A DNA stretch of 64,000 nt from Flavobacterium hercynium (GCF_002217285.1 NZ_MUGW01000017.1:1-64000), one strand, 5' to 3'; counted from the stretch's first letter, positions 27,116 through 36,612 are shown. Notes: generated by a model not told the origin, from the letters alone. Translations and numbers: made by a program.

Positions 27116-27667
27116 ATGAATAAAAATCTAATTTCAATCGTTTTCAGATCATTTTTAATGATTTTTACGCTGTTGCTTTCAGGCTATGCAGAGGCACAGG
27201 AAAATATTGCTACAGAGAATACTGTCAACTTTTGGGACAGAGTTCAATTTGGAGGTGGACTAGGGTTAGGAATAGGTTCAGGTTATACTGATATAACTGT
27301 AAGTCCGAGTGCGATTTATAATGTTAACGAAATTGTAGCAGTTGGTGCTGGTTTACAATTTGGTTACCTTGCTTCAAAAAATTATTATAATTCGTTTGTT
27401 TATGGAGGTAGTCTGATTACACTTGTGAGTCCAATTCCGCAAGTTCAGTTATCTGCAGAACTTGAACAAGTCAGAATCAATACCGATTATAAAGCAACCA
27501 ATGTGCGACCTGCATTTTCAGATAATTATTGGAATACCGCTTTATACCTTGGAGCAGGTTACAGAAACGGAAATGTAACAATCGGTGGTCGCTACGATGT
27601 TTTATTCAACGATAAAAAGAGTCTTTACGGATCCGCTTTTATGCCTTTTGTGAGAGTTTATTTTTAA
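27116..27667 (+). CDS. Outer-membrane beta-barrel protein beside sucAB
   Basis: This 183-residue secreted protein has a signal peptide (cleavage near YAEAQ, about residue 27). It continues with alternating hydrophobic beta strands rich in Gly, Tyr and Asn and ends in aromatic VRVYF, as in small outer-membrane barrels. It is divergent from sucA. Homologues in Flavobacteria have, as I recall, sometimes been labelled alpha-ketoglutarate decarboxylase; nothing enzymatic is visible here and that name probably comes from the neighbouring gene. Its function is unknown. Confidence 0.8.
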   Translation: MNKNLISIVFRSFLMIFTLLLSGYAEAQENIATENTVNFWDRVQFGGGLGLGIGSGYTDITVSPSAIYNVNEIVAVGAGLQFGYLASKNYYNSFVYGGSLITLVSPIPQVQLSAELEQVRINTDYKATNVRPAFSDNYWNTALYLGAGYRNGNVTIGGRYDVLFNDKKSLYGSAFMPFVRVYF

Positions 27668-27868
27668 GGTTCAGAGGTTCTGAGTGACAAAGGTTCAAAG
27701 GTTTTTTTTAAAGGCTTTAAGGTTCTGAGTTGCTAAGATTTAAGTTCTCTTTCTAAAACGCATATTTTTACATTTTATCTTCACATTGCTTTAAATCAAA
27801 ATCGAAATGAAAAACCTCAGTGACTCAGTAGCTAAAAACCTTTGAGCCTTTGAACCTATGTCACTTTG
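27668..27868. repeat. Long imperfect inverted repeat
   Basis: This gap between convergent genes holds AGGTTCTGAGTGACAAAGG and AAAGGTTCAAAGGTTTTT near 27669-27710. Reversed counterparts (AAAAACCTTTGAGCCTTTG and AACCTATGTCACTTTGA) lie near 27834-27868. The copies form a large imperfect palindrome. The GGTTCTGAG/CTCAG words look like a dispersed Flavobacterium intergenic repeat. No gene is present. Confidence 0.65.
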
Positions 27869-27871
27869 ATC

Positions 27872-28225
27872 CTATTTGAAATGATTTCTAAACCAAACCT
27901 TCTGCCATTCTCTTTTTAAAACCAAAAACGAAACCTGCTCTGCCAGAATAACCAAATCAGATCCGTCCAGTTTTTTGATTTCACTTTCGGAAACATCGAT
28001 GATGTAAAGTAGGTTCAGGTATTCAGCAAATTTATACTGAATCATTCTGTAGATTTTTTCGTGAAGCTGAATCTTAAGTTCTTCAGGAGAGATGCTTAGC
28101 GGAAAATCGATTCCTTCATTGGCCAGATTAAAGTCTTTGTTGATTTGCTCAATCAGACTTAGATATAGATTTTCCTTTTCGGCGTCAGCCAATAAAAAAT
28201 CGGTATTTTCAGGAATTGGAAACAT
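27872..28225 (-). CDS. Conserved hypothetical helical protein
   Basis: I do not recognise a characterised family for this 117-residue soluble protein. It is predicted mostly alpha-helical, acidic at the N-terminus, and ends with a basic aromatic tail (KREWQKVWFRNHFK). There is no signal peptide, membrane segment or cysteine cluster. It lies 41 bp downstream of the LacI regulator on the same strand, so the two may be co-transcribed. Good codon texture and clean boundaries support it as a real gene. Confidence 0.7.
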   Translation of the reverse strand: MFPIPENTDFLLADAEKENLYLSLIEQINKDFNLANEGIDFPLSISPEELKIQLHEKIYRMIQYKFAEYLNLLYIIDVSESEIKKLDGSDLVILAEQVSFLVLKREWQKVWFRNHFK

Positions 28226-28266
28226 TAATGCTCTTTAAGAATTGACGCAAATGTAAAACTAAAAAA

Positions 28267-29292
28267 TCATTTAACGGTTGATTCTCTTTCAATGATTCTT
28301 GTTGGAAGTTCAACAATTTGATGTGTAACAGCACGATGTTCCTTTATCTCTGCAATTTCATCAATTAAAATAGATGCAGCGGTGTGTCCCATTTCAAATC
28401 CGGGCTGATCGATTGTCGTGAGTTTAGGCGAAATTACAGTACTCATAAACCAATTGCTAAATCCAAAAACAGCCACTTGCTGAGGCGTTTTGATGCCTGC
28501 TTCATTAAAATATTTAATAATTCCGATCGCTACTAAATCTGTAATGGCAAAAATAGCATCGATATCCGGATGCTCCGTCATGATTTTCTGGGCATTTTCG
28601 TAACCATCTTCAAAATCAGTATTATTATCGCAAACGTATACGAGTTTAGAATCGTACTCAATTCCGTGTGCTTCCAAGGCTCTTTTGTAACCTAAAAAAC
28701 GATCAATTGAATTTTGAGGAACATAAGAACCTCTAAAATGCGCTATTTTTTTATATCCTTTATTAATAAGGTAGGTAACAGCATCGTAAGCCGCTTTGGC
28801 ATCGTTAATAATTACTTTCGAACAATCAACTCTTTTGGCAATTTTATCAAACAAAACAACGGGAGTATTTTTTTTAATTGCGTCGTTGATATGAGAGAAA
28901 TCATCCGTTTCATTAGAGAGCGACATCAGTACTCCGTCAACGCGTTTTTGAATCAATAAGGCCAATTGTTTTTTCTCTAATTCATACTTTTCATTCGATT
29001 GCAAAATGATAACCAAATAGCCTCGTTTTTCGGCTTCTTCTAAAATACCATTGAGTACGCTCGAAAAAAAATGATGTACTGTTGCCGGAATGATAACACC
29101 AATAGTTTTAGTTTCGTTGGTTCGAAGATTTACTGCAACAGAATTGGGCATATAATTCATCGTTTCAGCCATTTCAATAACTTTTGCACGCGTCGATTTA
29201 CTAATATCGGTATATCCTTTTAGTGCTTTTGAAACAGTAGTAACTGAAATTCCCAATGCCGAAGCAATGTCTATTAGTTTTGTGTTATTCAT
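28267..29292 (-). CDS. LacI-family regulator of the trehalose locus
   Basis: This 341-residue transcription factor has an N-terminal LacI helix-turn-helix (KLIDIASALGISVTTVSKAL, about residues 5-24), the hinge helix region (MNYMPNSVAVNLRT) and a periplasmic-binding-protein-like effector domain (TIGVIIPATVHHFFSSVLNG to the C-terminus). It is divergent from a TonB receptor / MFS / trehalase operon, and two AAAACGTTTT palindromes lie between them. It probably senses trehalose or a derivative; the effector is inferred from context only. Confidence 0.92.
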   Translation of the reverse strand: MNNTKLIDIASALGISVTTVSKALKGYTDISKSTRAKVIEMAETMNYMPNSVAVNLRTNETKTIGVIIPATVHHFFSSVLNGILEEAEKRGYLVIILQSNEKYELEKKQLALLIQKRVDGVLMSLSNETDDFSHINDAIKKNTPVVLFDKIAKRVDCSKVIINDAKAAYDAVTYLINKGYKKIAHFRGSYVPQNSIDRFLGYKRALEAHGIEYDSKLVYVCDNNTDFEDGYENAQKIMTEHPDIDAIFAITDLVAIGIIKYFNEAGIKTPQQVAVFGFSNWFMSTVISPKLTTIDQPGFEMGHTAASILIDEIAEIKEHRAVTHQIVELPTRIIERESTVK

Positions 29293-29339
29293 GAAATAAA
29301 TGTAGTAAAAATAAAATGTATTAATAAAATATTAACTTA

Positions 29340-29374
29340 CGAAAACGTTTTAGGTGTTTTCGAAAACGTTTTCG
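29340..29374. promoter_or_regulatory. Two LacI-type operators
   Basis: AAAACGTTTT occurs at 29342-29351 and again at 29363-29372, exactly 21 bp apart. The second sits in the 14-bp perfect palindrome CGAAAACGTTTTCG. The central CG step and 21-bp (two-turn) spacing are typical of LacI-family operators. They lie between the divergent LacI gene and the TonB receptor gene, placed to control both. Confidence 0.75.
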
Positions 29375-29458
29375 ATTCTTAAATCTTAATTTAAAGTTAA
29401 TTACTAAGTAAGTTTACATTCATCAAATTAAATTTTACTAACAAAACCACAAAAAAAC

Positions 29459-32098
29459 ATGAAACAGCAAAAATCTTATTTAGGACTGTTATTTTTGATA
29501 CTGTGTTTGATCTGCGTATCTAATGACGCATTTGCTCAGGCTAAAAATACTATTTCCGGAAAAGTATTAGATGAAGAGGGACACACAATTCCGGGTGCAA
29601 ACGTATCATTACAAGTATCAGATAAAAACGTAATTACGGACGAAAATGGAGTTTTCATTTTCTCAGATGTTCCTGCCGGAAGTTATTCGGTTGTAGCTTC
29701 GAATGTAGGGTATAAAACGTATAGCAAAGAAGTTACGGTTAAAGAAGGAGAATCAGTAGAAGTAAGCTTATTACTGGAAAGCGAATCACAAAATCTGAAA
29801 GAAGTTGTCGTTACAGGTTCATCAGCACCAAGATCAAAATTAGAATCCAGTGTTGCTATTACAACGATGGGAGCAAAAGCAATTGAAGACAGAGCGCCAT
29901 CGAGTACAGCAGCTTTGCTTCAAACTATTCCCGGTTTTGTTGTTGAAGCATCTGCAGGGGAAATAGGAAATAACCTTTTTGCAAGAGGAATCCCGTCTGC
30001 AGGAGCATACGAATATGTGCAAATTCAGGAAGACGGTTTACCGGTTTTTGAAGACGGTGCGTTACAGTTTGCTAATGCAGATACGTTTTATCGTTTAGAT
30101 GAAACAGTAAGTAAAATGGAAGCTGTAAGAGGAGGTTCTGCATCTATTTTTGCGAACAATGCACCTGGTGGAATTATCAACTTTATTTCGAAAACGGGTC
30201 AGAATGAATTTAAAGGAAAAGCAAAATTATCGACATCAGATTATGGACTTTTCAGAACGGATCTTAATTTATCAGGAGCTTTAATTCAGGATAAATTATT
30301 CTTCAACATTGGAGGATTCTACAGAGCCGATAATGGAGTGAGAAACACAGGTTTTACAGCCAACAAAGGAGGACAAATCAAAGGAAATGTTACTTATAAA
30401 TTCGATAATGATGATTATTTCAGAGTAAACTTCAAACATCTTAATGACAGAAATACGTTTTACTTGCCAATTCCTTTAAAAAGCAATAATGGAAAAATTG
30501 AAGGTATAAGCGGATTTAATCCAAATTATGGTACTTTGACTTCCGTAAATTTTAGCCGTTTAAATGTTCCTCAATACGGAGGTGGTACTTTTAGCACTGA
30601 TTTAGAAGATGGTTCACATCCTGTAATTAATTCTATTGGAACAGAATTCAAAAAGAAAATCTCTGAAAAAGTTACTTTCAAAAATGCTTTCAAGAAAACA
30701 GCAATTGACTTAAATTACAATGCGATTTTTCCAAATGGAGGCCCTTGGACACAAGATGCTTATGCAACAGATATTCAAAATACTACAGCAGGAAACCTAG
30801 CTTACAGTTATGTAGATAATGGTGCAGCTTTAGACCCAAACACTTTAATAATGAGAGCTGACCTTTGGCATATCCAGAAAAAAATGGACAATTTTGCGAA
30901 TAACTTCTCTTTCTCATTTGATTTAGATCCTGTACAATTAACAGCAGGTTACTATTATTCTAACTGGAAATCAAATCAATACTGGAATTGGAATTCTTAT
31001 TTAGTAGGTGTTTCAGACAATCCAAGATTATTGAATGTAAAAGACAATACTTCCGGAGTTGATCATACATGGAATGGTATAGAAAGAATCACCTGGTTAG
31101 AAAGAGATGCTCAAACCAAAGGACTTTTAAATGATATTTATGCCGATGCAGAAATTAAAGCCACAGAGAATTTGACGTTCAATGCCGGTGTACGATACAA
31201 CAAAGACAAATATTCAGGGTACCGTGATAATGCAAGATTTGGTGCAGAAAATTTAGGTCTTTTGAATAATAACACAGCAGATGATGCGGTGACAACTGTA
31301 AAAGGAAATCCGTACACGTATTGGAGATATGATGTAAGCGAATGGTCGTATACTGCAGCAGGAAACTATAAATTTAATGACAAGATGGCTTCGTATGCAC
31401 GTTATAGTCATGGTTTTAGGTCGCCAATTGAAGAATCATTTTATGATAATGCAGCAGATTTAAGCAAACTTGAAAATACACAGGTAAATCAAATAGAATT
31501 GGGTTATAAATATGCTAATTCTTTCTTCTCGGTAAATGCGAACGTATTTCACATGAACTTGAAAAATGTTGCTTTTACAGATATTTTATCTGATGGAACT
31601 TCTGAGAATAAATTTGCAGACGTTAATAATATTGGTCTTGAAGTTGAAACCAATGCAAAATACGAAAGAGTGAAGTTGAACTTTACGTTTACAGTTCAAA
31701 AACCAGAATATGATAATTTTACAGGTTCCAATGCTGATGGTTCTACTTTTAACTTTAATGGAAATACAGCACGAAGAATTCCGAAGTTTTTTGCTAACCT
31801 AAGACCGGAAGTAGAAATTGTTAAAGATCTTACGGCGTATGTTCAGTTTTCATATTACGATAAAAAATTCGTGAATCAGGATAACAAACAAGTATTACCA
31901 GCGTATAAAGAAGTAGGAGCAGGTTTAAATTATACGTACAATAATCTTCGTTTTGCAGTAGATGCTTCCAACTTATTCAATGAAATTGGTTTAACAGAAG
32001 GAGATCCAAGACAAACAACAGCTGCACAAAGCGATGTGTTTATGGCAAGACCTATTTTAGGACGTGCGTTTAGATTTTCTGTAGCAATTAATTTTTAA
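29459..32098 (+). CDS. TonB-dependent receptor of the trehalose locus
   Basis: This 879-residue outer-membrane receptor has a signal peptide (about 1-26, ending DAFAQ) and a CarboxypepD-regulatory-like beta-sandwich (about 28-115). A TonB-box-like stretch (LKEVVVTGSS), a plug (about 125-240) and a barrel ending FRFSVAINF with terminal phenylalanine follow. The neighbouring LacI regulator, MFS importer and trehalase suggest it brings trehalose or a related oligosaccharide across the outer membrane. No SusD partner gene is present, so it is not a classical SusCD pair. Confidence 0.9.
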   Translation: MKQQKSYLGLLFLILCLICVSNDAFAQAKNTISGKVLDEEGHTIPGANVSLQVSDKNVITDENGVFIFSDVPAGSYSVVASNVGYKTYSKEVTVKEGESVEVSLLLESESQNLKEVVVTGSSAPRSKLESSVAITTMGAKAIEDRAPSSTAALLQTIPGFVVEASAGEIGNNLFARGIPSAGAYEYVQIQEDGLPVFEDGALQFANADTFYRLDETVSKMEAVRGGSASIFANNAPGGIINFISKTGQNEFKGKAKLSTSDYGLFRTDLNLSGALIQDKLFFNIGGFYRADNGVRNTGFTANKGGQIKGNVTYKFDNDDYFRVNFKHLNDRNTFYLPIPLKSNNGKIEGISGFNPNYGTLTSVNFSRLNVPQYGGGTFSTDLEDGSHPVINSIGTEFKKKISEKVTFKNAFKKTAIDLNYNAIFPNGGPWTQDAYATDIQNTTAGNLAYSYVDNGAALDPNTLIMRADLWHIQKKMDNFANNFSFSFDLDPVQLTAGYYYSNWKSNQYWNWNSYLVGVSDNPRLLNVKDNTSGVDHTWNGIERITWLERDAQTKGLLNDIYADAEIKATENLTFNAGVRYNKDKYSGYRDNARFGAENLGLLNNNTADDAVTTVKGNPYTYWRYDVSEWSYTAAGNYKFNDKMASYARYSHGFRSPIEESFYDNAADLSKLENTQVNQIELGYKYANSFFSVNANVFHMNLKNVAFTDILSDGTSENKFADVNNIGLEVETNAKYERVKLNFTFTVQKPEYDNFTGSNADGSTFNFNGNTARRIPKFFANLRPEVEIVKDLTAYVQFSYYDKKFVNQDNKQVLPAYKEVGAGLNYTYNNLRFAVDASNLFNEIGLTEGDPRQTTAAQSDVFMARPILGRAFRFSVAINF

Positions 32099-32133
32099 AT
32101 TTATAAATACATTGTATTATAATATGGTACCAC

Positions 32134-32190
32134 GTAGAGACGCACTGCCGTGCGTCTCTACAATGTGTGTCTCTACAATGTGTGTCTACG
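32134..32190. repeat. Palindrome plus short tandem repeat
   Basis: A perfect 12-bp inverted repeat GTAGAGACGCAC (32134-32145) / GTGCGTCTCTAC (32150-32161) has a 4-nt loop. It is followed by two copies of an AATGTGTGTCT(CT)AC unit. It lies within the operon between the TonB receptor and MFS genes and may act as an mRNA hairpin. It resembles dispersed Flavobacterium repeats, but copy number is not known here. Confidence 0.7.
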
Positions 32191-32224
32191 CACCGCATCG
32201 ATAAACAAATCATACCTATAAAAA

Positions 32225-33445
32225 ATGAAAAACGTAGGAATAAAAATAGCACTCTATCTTAATTACTTTGTCTTTGCTATTTTACTAAATAGTGTTGGCA
32301 TTGTGATTTTGAAATCACAAAAAAACTACGGAGTAGATGAAGTGCAGGCAAGTATTTTAGAAGCTTTTAAAGACATGCCAATTGCTATAGTTTCTTTTTT
32401 TATAGCTTCATTTTTACCTCGAATCGGATATAGAAAAGCCATGCTTATAGGTTTAGCGCTTGTTACTTTAGCCTGTATATCGATGTATTTTGGAAATTCC
32501 TTTGATAATGCAAAAATTCTGTTTGCAACTGTAGGTGTTTCTTTTGCATTGATAAAAGTATCTGTTTATTCGCTGATAGGAAGCGTAACTGAAACCAAAA
32601 AAGAACACAATGCATTAATGAGTAGTATTGAGGGTTTCTTCATGGTTGGAATTGCATTGGCTTATTTTTTATTTCCTGCTTTCAATAACGAAAACGATCC
32701 TAATTCCTGGCTCAATGTATATTGGTTTCTTGCGGGATTATCAATGCTTTCGTTTTTGTTTTTGCTTTTTGTAAAATTTGAAGAAGATGAAGTTTCGGCA
32801 GGCGTAAATCTTAAAGATGATTTTCTGCAAATGTTTAAACTAATGGCAAAATTACTCACCGTTATATTTGTTATTAGTGTTTTCTTATTTGTAATGATCG
32901 AGCAGGGCATATTATCCTGGTTGCCTACATTCAATACAAAAGTGCTTCATTTACCGGAGAATATCAGTATTATGATGGCAAGTATTCTGGCTATTTCATT
33001 AGCCGTTGGCAGAATGATTGCCGGTATTGTGACCAAAAAAGTAAACTGGATCTGGGTTTTAAGTTTTTGTATCGTAATGGCAATGCTAATTGTTGTTTTT
33101 GTACTTCCAAAAACAGTAGGCTTAGAAGTAAAACATATTGATACGCTTTCGGATATTCCTTTAATCGGTTTTGCTTTTCCGCTAATCGGATTGTTTATTG
33201 CGCCTATTTATCCTTTGTTGAATTCTATTGTATTGAGCGCTTTGCCTAAAAATCTACAAAGTTCCATGACCGGATTAATTGTAATTTTTTCAGCTCTTGG
33301 TGGAACTTTAGGTTCCAGAATAACAGGATGGCTGTTTAAAAATGAAGGTCCCGAAAACGCATTTTACTTTACCTTGATTCCAATGTCTCTATTACTAATG
33401 TCATTTTTTATTCTTAAAAAAATAACTGCAAAAGATGAAATTTAA
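32225..33445 (+). CDS. MFS sugar transporter of the trehalose locus
   Basis: This 406-residue inner-membrane protein has about 12 helices in two halves joined by a central loop (KFEEDEVSAGVNLKDDFLQ). The loop after helix 2 (LPRIGYRKAMLIG) resembles the MFS signature. Its 3' end overlaps the trehalase start by 11 bp, indicating translational coupling. With a cytoplasmic trehalase encoded next, it most likely imports intact trehalose; substrate is inferred from the neighbourhood. Confidence 0.85.
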   Translation: MKNVGIKIALYLNYFVFAILLNSVGIVILKSQKNYGVDEVQASILEAFKDMPIAIVSFFIASFLPRIGYRKAMLIGLALVTLACISMYFGNSFDNAKILFATVGVSFALIKVSVYSLIGSVTETKKEHNALMSSIEGFFMVGIALAYFLFPAFNNENDPNSWLNVYWFLAGLSMLSFLFLLFVKFEEDEVSAGVNLKDDFLQMFKLMAKLLTVIFVISVFLFVMIEQGILSWLPTFNTKVLHLPENISIMMASILAISLAVGRMIAGIVTKKVNWIWVLSFCIVMAMLIVVFVLPKTVGLEVKHIDTLSDIPLIGFAFPLIGLFIAPIYPLLNSIVLSALPKNLQSSMTGLIVIFSALGGTLGSRITGWLFKNEGPENAFYFTLIPMSLLLMSFFILKKITAKDEI

Positions 33446-35300
33446 ACTACACATAACTCAAACTATCGAAAAATTATTGGCTCAGGAAGATACTGATGGC
33501 GATAAAAAAATCACGATTGATGATAATGGTCCAAAACGATTTTTATTAGAAGATCAGGAGGGGAATTCGGCTGTTATTGAAGGGACTTATCAGCTTTCGA
33601 ATTTATTGCAGGAATTGGCTTTAGCCAGAAAAAACAATACAGAATTTGCAGAAATCAATCTGAATGAAATTACCGAAGATCCCGTACACAGAATCTCACG
33701 AAAAATAAAAGATCTTTACTGGAATGGTCTTACCAGAACTATTGATGCTAATGGCGTTAAAAAGATTCTCGAGGACAATAAGATCGAAAATGAGGTTTCC
33801 TATTTATATGTTCCTTTTGGTGATGAAATTGTTTTTGATTATTTCAAGAAATTAGAAGCTAACACACCAAAACTAAAAGTGGTGCAGATGCCTAAAAATA
33901 TTTCGCCAGAATATGTATTATCACTCAATAAAAAACCAGGAATTTTAGCCTTGGCACTTCAGATAAAAAACAATGAAATTTCAGGTGTTCCATTTGTGGT
34001 TCCGGGTGGAAGATTTAACGAAATGTACGGTTGGGACAGTTATTTTATTGCGAAAGGTCTTTTGATAGATGATAAGATTGAACTTGCTTTAGGTATTGCA
34101 GAAAACTTTAAATATCAAATAGATCATTACGGAAAAATTCTAAATGCAAACAGAAGTTATTACTTAACCCGTACACAACCACCGTTGTATACCTCATTGA
34201 TTATGGATGTGGCAGAAAAGTCAAATCCGGATATTTTTTGGATAGAAAGACATTTAAAAACGGCGATAAAAGAGTACCAAACGGTTTGGATGGAAGAAGG
34301 AAAAAGACTTACTGCAAATGGATTGAATAGATACAAAGCAGAGGGAATTGGACTTCCGTTTGAAGTAGAAGAAGGTCATTTTGACGATATTCTGGAGCAA
34401 TTTGCGCCAAAATATAACTTATCTACGCGTGAGTTTGAAAAAAAATACCTGGAAAGAGAAGTTGTCGATGCTGAACTTGATAAGTATTTTATTCACGATC
34501 GCAGTATGCGCGAAAGCGGGCATGATACTACGAATAGATTAGTTGGTGTTTGTGCTAATTTAAATACCATTGCGATAAATAGTCTGCTATACAAATACGA
34601 AACAGATATCGCTTTTCTGATTGAAAAGTACTTTAAAAATGAATTTCAATATTTTGAAGACAAATCTTTTTCAAGTGAATATTGGTTGTCAAAAGCAGCA
34701 TCCAGAAAAGAAAAAATCAATACGATGTGCTGGAACGAAGAGAAAGGTTCCTATATGGATTATGATTTTGTGAATGAAAAGCAGCATTTATTTGAAGCAG
34801 CGCCAACATTTTATCCGCTTTGGGCAAAAATAAGTACCTCAGAACAGGCAGAAATTTTAGTAAAAAAGACACTTCCAAGATTTAAAATGAAAGGTGGAAT
34901 TGCTGGTAGTACCAAAGAATCAATTGCAGATGTGGAGGAGAATGCACCAATAAGACAATGGGATTATCCGTTTGGATGGGCTCCGCATCAAATGCTTTTG
35001 TGGGAAGGTTTACTCAACTATAATTTTAATGCAGAAGCACAGGAAATGGTATATCGATGGCTTTGGCTGATTACCAGAAATGCTGTGGATTATAACGGAA
35101 CTATTCCTGAAAAGTTTGATTTATCCATTAGTTCGCACAAAATATTTGCAGAATATGGTAATGTAGGAACAGAGTTTAATTATATAACCGAAGAAGGTTT
35201 TGGCTGGATGAACGCCTCTTACCAATACGGATTAACGATTTTAGAAGAGGATCTAAAGCTAAAATTATCTGCTTTAGTTGATCCGGATGATTTGTTTTAG
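33435..35300 (+). CDS. treF: GH37 trehalase with EF-hand-like N-terminal loop
   Basis: This enzyme hydrolyses trehalose to two glucose. The 621-residue protein has both trehalase signatures, PGGRFNEMYGWDSYF (about residues 190-204) and QWDYPFGWAPHQ (about 507-518). No signal peptide is seen, so it should be cytoplasmic (TreF-like). Residues 19-30 (DTDGDKKITIDD) fit a 12-residue EF-hand loop with D19, D21, D23, I26 and D30. This closely recalls the calcium-binding loop of fungal neutral trehalase Nth1, also followed by a GPK-like step. Calcium control is inferred, not shown. It is translationally coupled to the MFS gene. Confidence 0.93.
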   Translation: MKFKLHITQTIEKLLAQEDTDGDKKITIDDNGPKRFLLEDQEGNSAVIEGTYQLSNLLQELALARKNNTEFAEINLNEITEDPVHRISRKIKDLYWNGLTRTIDANGVKKILEDNKIENEVSYLYVPFGDEIVFDYFKKLEANTPKLKVVQMPKNISPEYVLSLNKKPGILALALQIKNNEISGVPFVVPGGRFNEMYGWDSYFIAKGLLIDDKIELALGIAENFKYQIDHYGKILNANRSYYLTRTQPPLYTSLIMDVAEKSNPDIFWIERHLKTAIKEYQTVWMEEGKRLTANGLNRYKAEGIGLPFEVEEGHFDDILEQFAPKYNLSTREFEKKYLEREVVDAELDKYFIHDRSMRESGHDTTNRLVGVCANLNTIAINSLLYKYETDIAFLIEKYFKNEFQYFEDKSFSSEYWLSKAASRKEKINTMCWNEEKGSYMDYDFVNEKQHLFEAAPTFYPLWAKISTSEQAEILVKKTLPRFKMKGGIAGSTKESIADVEENAPIRQWDYPFGWAPHQMLLWEGLLNYNFNAEAQEMVYRWLWLITRNAVDYNGTIPEKFDLSISSHKIFAEYGNVGTEFNYITEEGFGWMNASYQYGLTILEEDLKLKLSALVDPDDLF

Positions 35301-35310
35301 TTGGTTGTTT

Positions 35311-35345
35311 AAGCCTGACAAGTTTTTAAAAAATTTGTCAGGCTT
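35311..35345. terminator. Convergent terminator after trehalase
   Basis: An 11-bp stem AAGCCTGACAA (35311-35321) with TTGTCAGGCTT (35335-35345), with further A/T pairing inside, is followed by a T run on the plus strand. It lies between the convergent trehalase and polyprenyl synthase genes. Confidence 0.85.
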
Positions 35346-35354
35346 TTTCTAAAT

Positions 35355-36329
35355 CTATACTTTTCTTCCCATTAGGTTTTCACCAAATGTTCTTAGAATA
35401 TTTTTCTTTTCAGCATTAATTTCCATCTTATCCAGAGTTTCAAAAGCTCTGAAAGTGTACATTTCAATAGCTTCCTGAGTGGCTTTTGAAGCACCTGATT
35501 CGTTAAAAATTGCTTTCACAGTTTCGATCTTCTCTGTATTATCTGGTAGCTGTAAGGAGAATAATCCTTCTAATAATACAATTTTTTCAGGAGTCGAAAA
35601 TTCTAATGCTTTTAGATACAAATAGGTTTTTTTGTTGATCATAATGTCGCCTCCAACTTGTTTTCCAAAGGTTTCCGGATCACCAAAAGCATCTAAATAA
35701 TCATCCTGAAGTTGAAATGCCAGTCCTAAATTAAGCCCGAAATCATAAATTAAATCGGCTTCTTTTTCAGTGGTTTTAGCTACAATTGCACCCATTTTCA
35801 TAGCTGCTGCAACAAGAACTGCTGTTTTGTATTCGATCATTTTTAGATATTCCAGAACCGTTACATCCTTTCTTTCTTCAAAATCAACGTCCCATTGCTG
35901 TCCTTCGCAAACTTCAAGAGCCGTTTTGCTGAATAACTTGGCTAAATCCCTAAAAACAACAGGCTCATATTGTTCAAAATATTGATAGGCAAGAATAAGC
36001 ATTGCATCTCCGGATAAAATCCCGGTATTAATGTTCCACTTTTCGTGCACGGTAACTTTTCCTCTTCTCAAAGGTGCATCATCCATAATATCATCATGCA
36101 CAAGCGAAAAATTATGAAAAACTTCTACAGCCATAGCAGCTGGAAGTGCCAGTTTAAAATTAGTATCAAAAACCTCTGAAGTCATTAAAGTTAATACAGG
36201 GCGCATGCGTTTGCCGCCAAGTTTTAAAATGTATTCTATTGGTTCATAAAGATTTTTAGGGTCTTTGCTGATTGTCTGATCTTTTAAATAACTAATAAAA
36301 AAATCCTGGTATTGGCTAATATCGTGCAT
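35355..36329 (-). CDS. Polyprenyl diphosphate synthase
   Basis: This all-trans isoprenyl diphosphate synthase condenses IPP with allylic diphosphates, supplying quinone side chains or other isoprenoids. The first aspartate-rich motif is HDDIMDDAPLRRG (DDxxD) and the second is LQDDYLDAFG (DDxxD); GGKRMRP near the N-terminus binds IPP. I start at MHDISQYQ (324 residues) because the upstream nine codons look non-coding. Chain length cannot be judged confidently from sequence. A YceI isoprenoid-binding-type gene lies divergently upstream. Confidence 0.93.
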   Translation of the reverse strand: MHDISQYQDFFISYLKDQTISKDPKNLYEPIEYILKLGGKRMRPVLTLMTSEVFDTNFKLALPAAMAVEVFHNFSLVHDDIMDDAPLRRGKVTVHEKWNINTGILSGDAMLILAYQYFEQYEPVVFRDLAKLFSKTALEVCEGQQWDVDFEERKDVTVLEYLKMIEYKTAVLVAAAMKMGAIVAKTTEKEADLIYDFGLNLGLAFQLQDDYLDAFGDPETFGKQVGGDIMINKKTYLYLKALEFSTPEKIVLLEGLFSLQLPDNTEKIETVKAIFNESGASKATQEAIEMYTFRAFETLDKMEINAEKKNILRTFGENLMGRKV

Positions 36330-36487
36330 AAATATAATCTGAATTGCGAGGCGCAAAGATACGATTCATTATGAATTATTTGTTTTTTTAAATTTTAAAT
36401 AAAGCCAAGTTTCCACTTAAAATAAGTTGTGATTTTGTTAATATAGGACTAAAAATGAACGTTTTACGTTTATTTCAAAAAAAACAC

Positions 36488-36527
36488 GGAAACTTTTTTG
36501 GTTTTCTAAGTTTCCTTTCTATATTTG
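36488..36527 (+). promoter_or_regulatory. yceI promoter overlapped by 28-bp palindrome 1
   Basis: TTG (36498-36500) and TATATTTG (36520-36527), spaced 19 nt, form a good Bacteroidetes promoter. An inverted repeat GGAAACTT (36488-36495) / AAGTTTCC (36508-36515), 28 bp end to end, covers the -33 region. Two more 28-bp palindromes of the same design occur at 36539 and 37181. They are probably operators for the TetR-family protein at 37241. Confidence 0.75.
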
Positions 36528-36538
36528 CACCGTTAATT

Positions 36539-36566
36539 GGAAACTCTGAACACTGTAAAAGTTTCC
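36539..36566. promoter_or_regulatory. 28-bp palindrome 2 upstream of yceI
   Basis: GGAAACT (36539-36545) and AGTTTCC (36560-36566) are separated by 14 nt, 28 bp end to end. The site lies just downstream of the yceI -7 box, in the leader, where a bound repressor would block the polymerase. Confidence 0.7.
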
Positions 36567-36612
36567 TTAGTACAATTCGAGTAAATTATAAACTCAATTA
36601 AATCAAATATTT

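Noticed and set aside
27116..27667. Enzyme (alpha-ketoglutarate decarboxylase) call for the gene next to sucA
   Set aside because: The sequence is a signal peptide plus small beta-barrel with no ThDP motif; the neighbouring sucA explains such labels.
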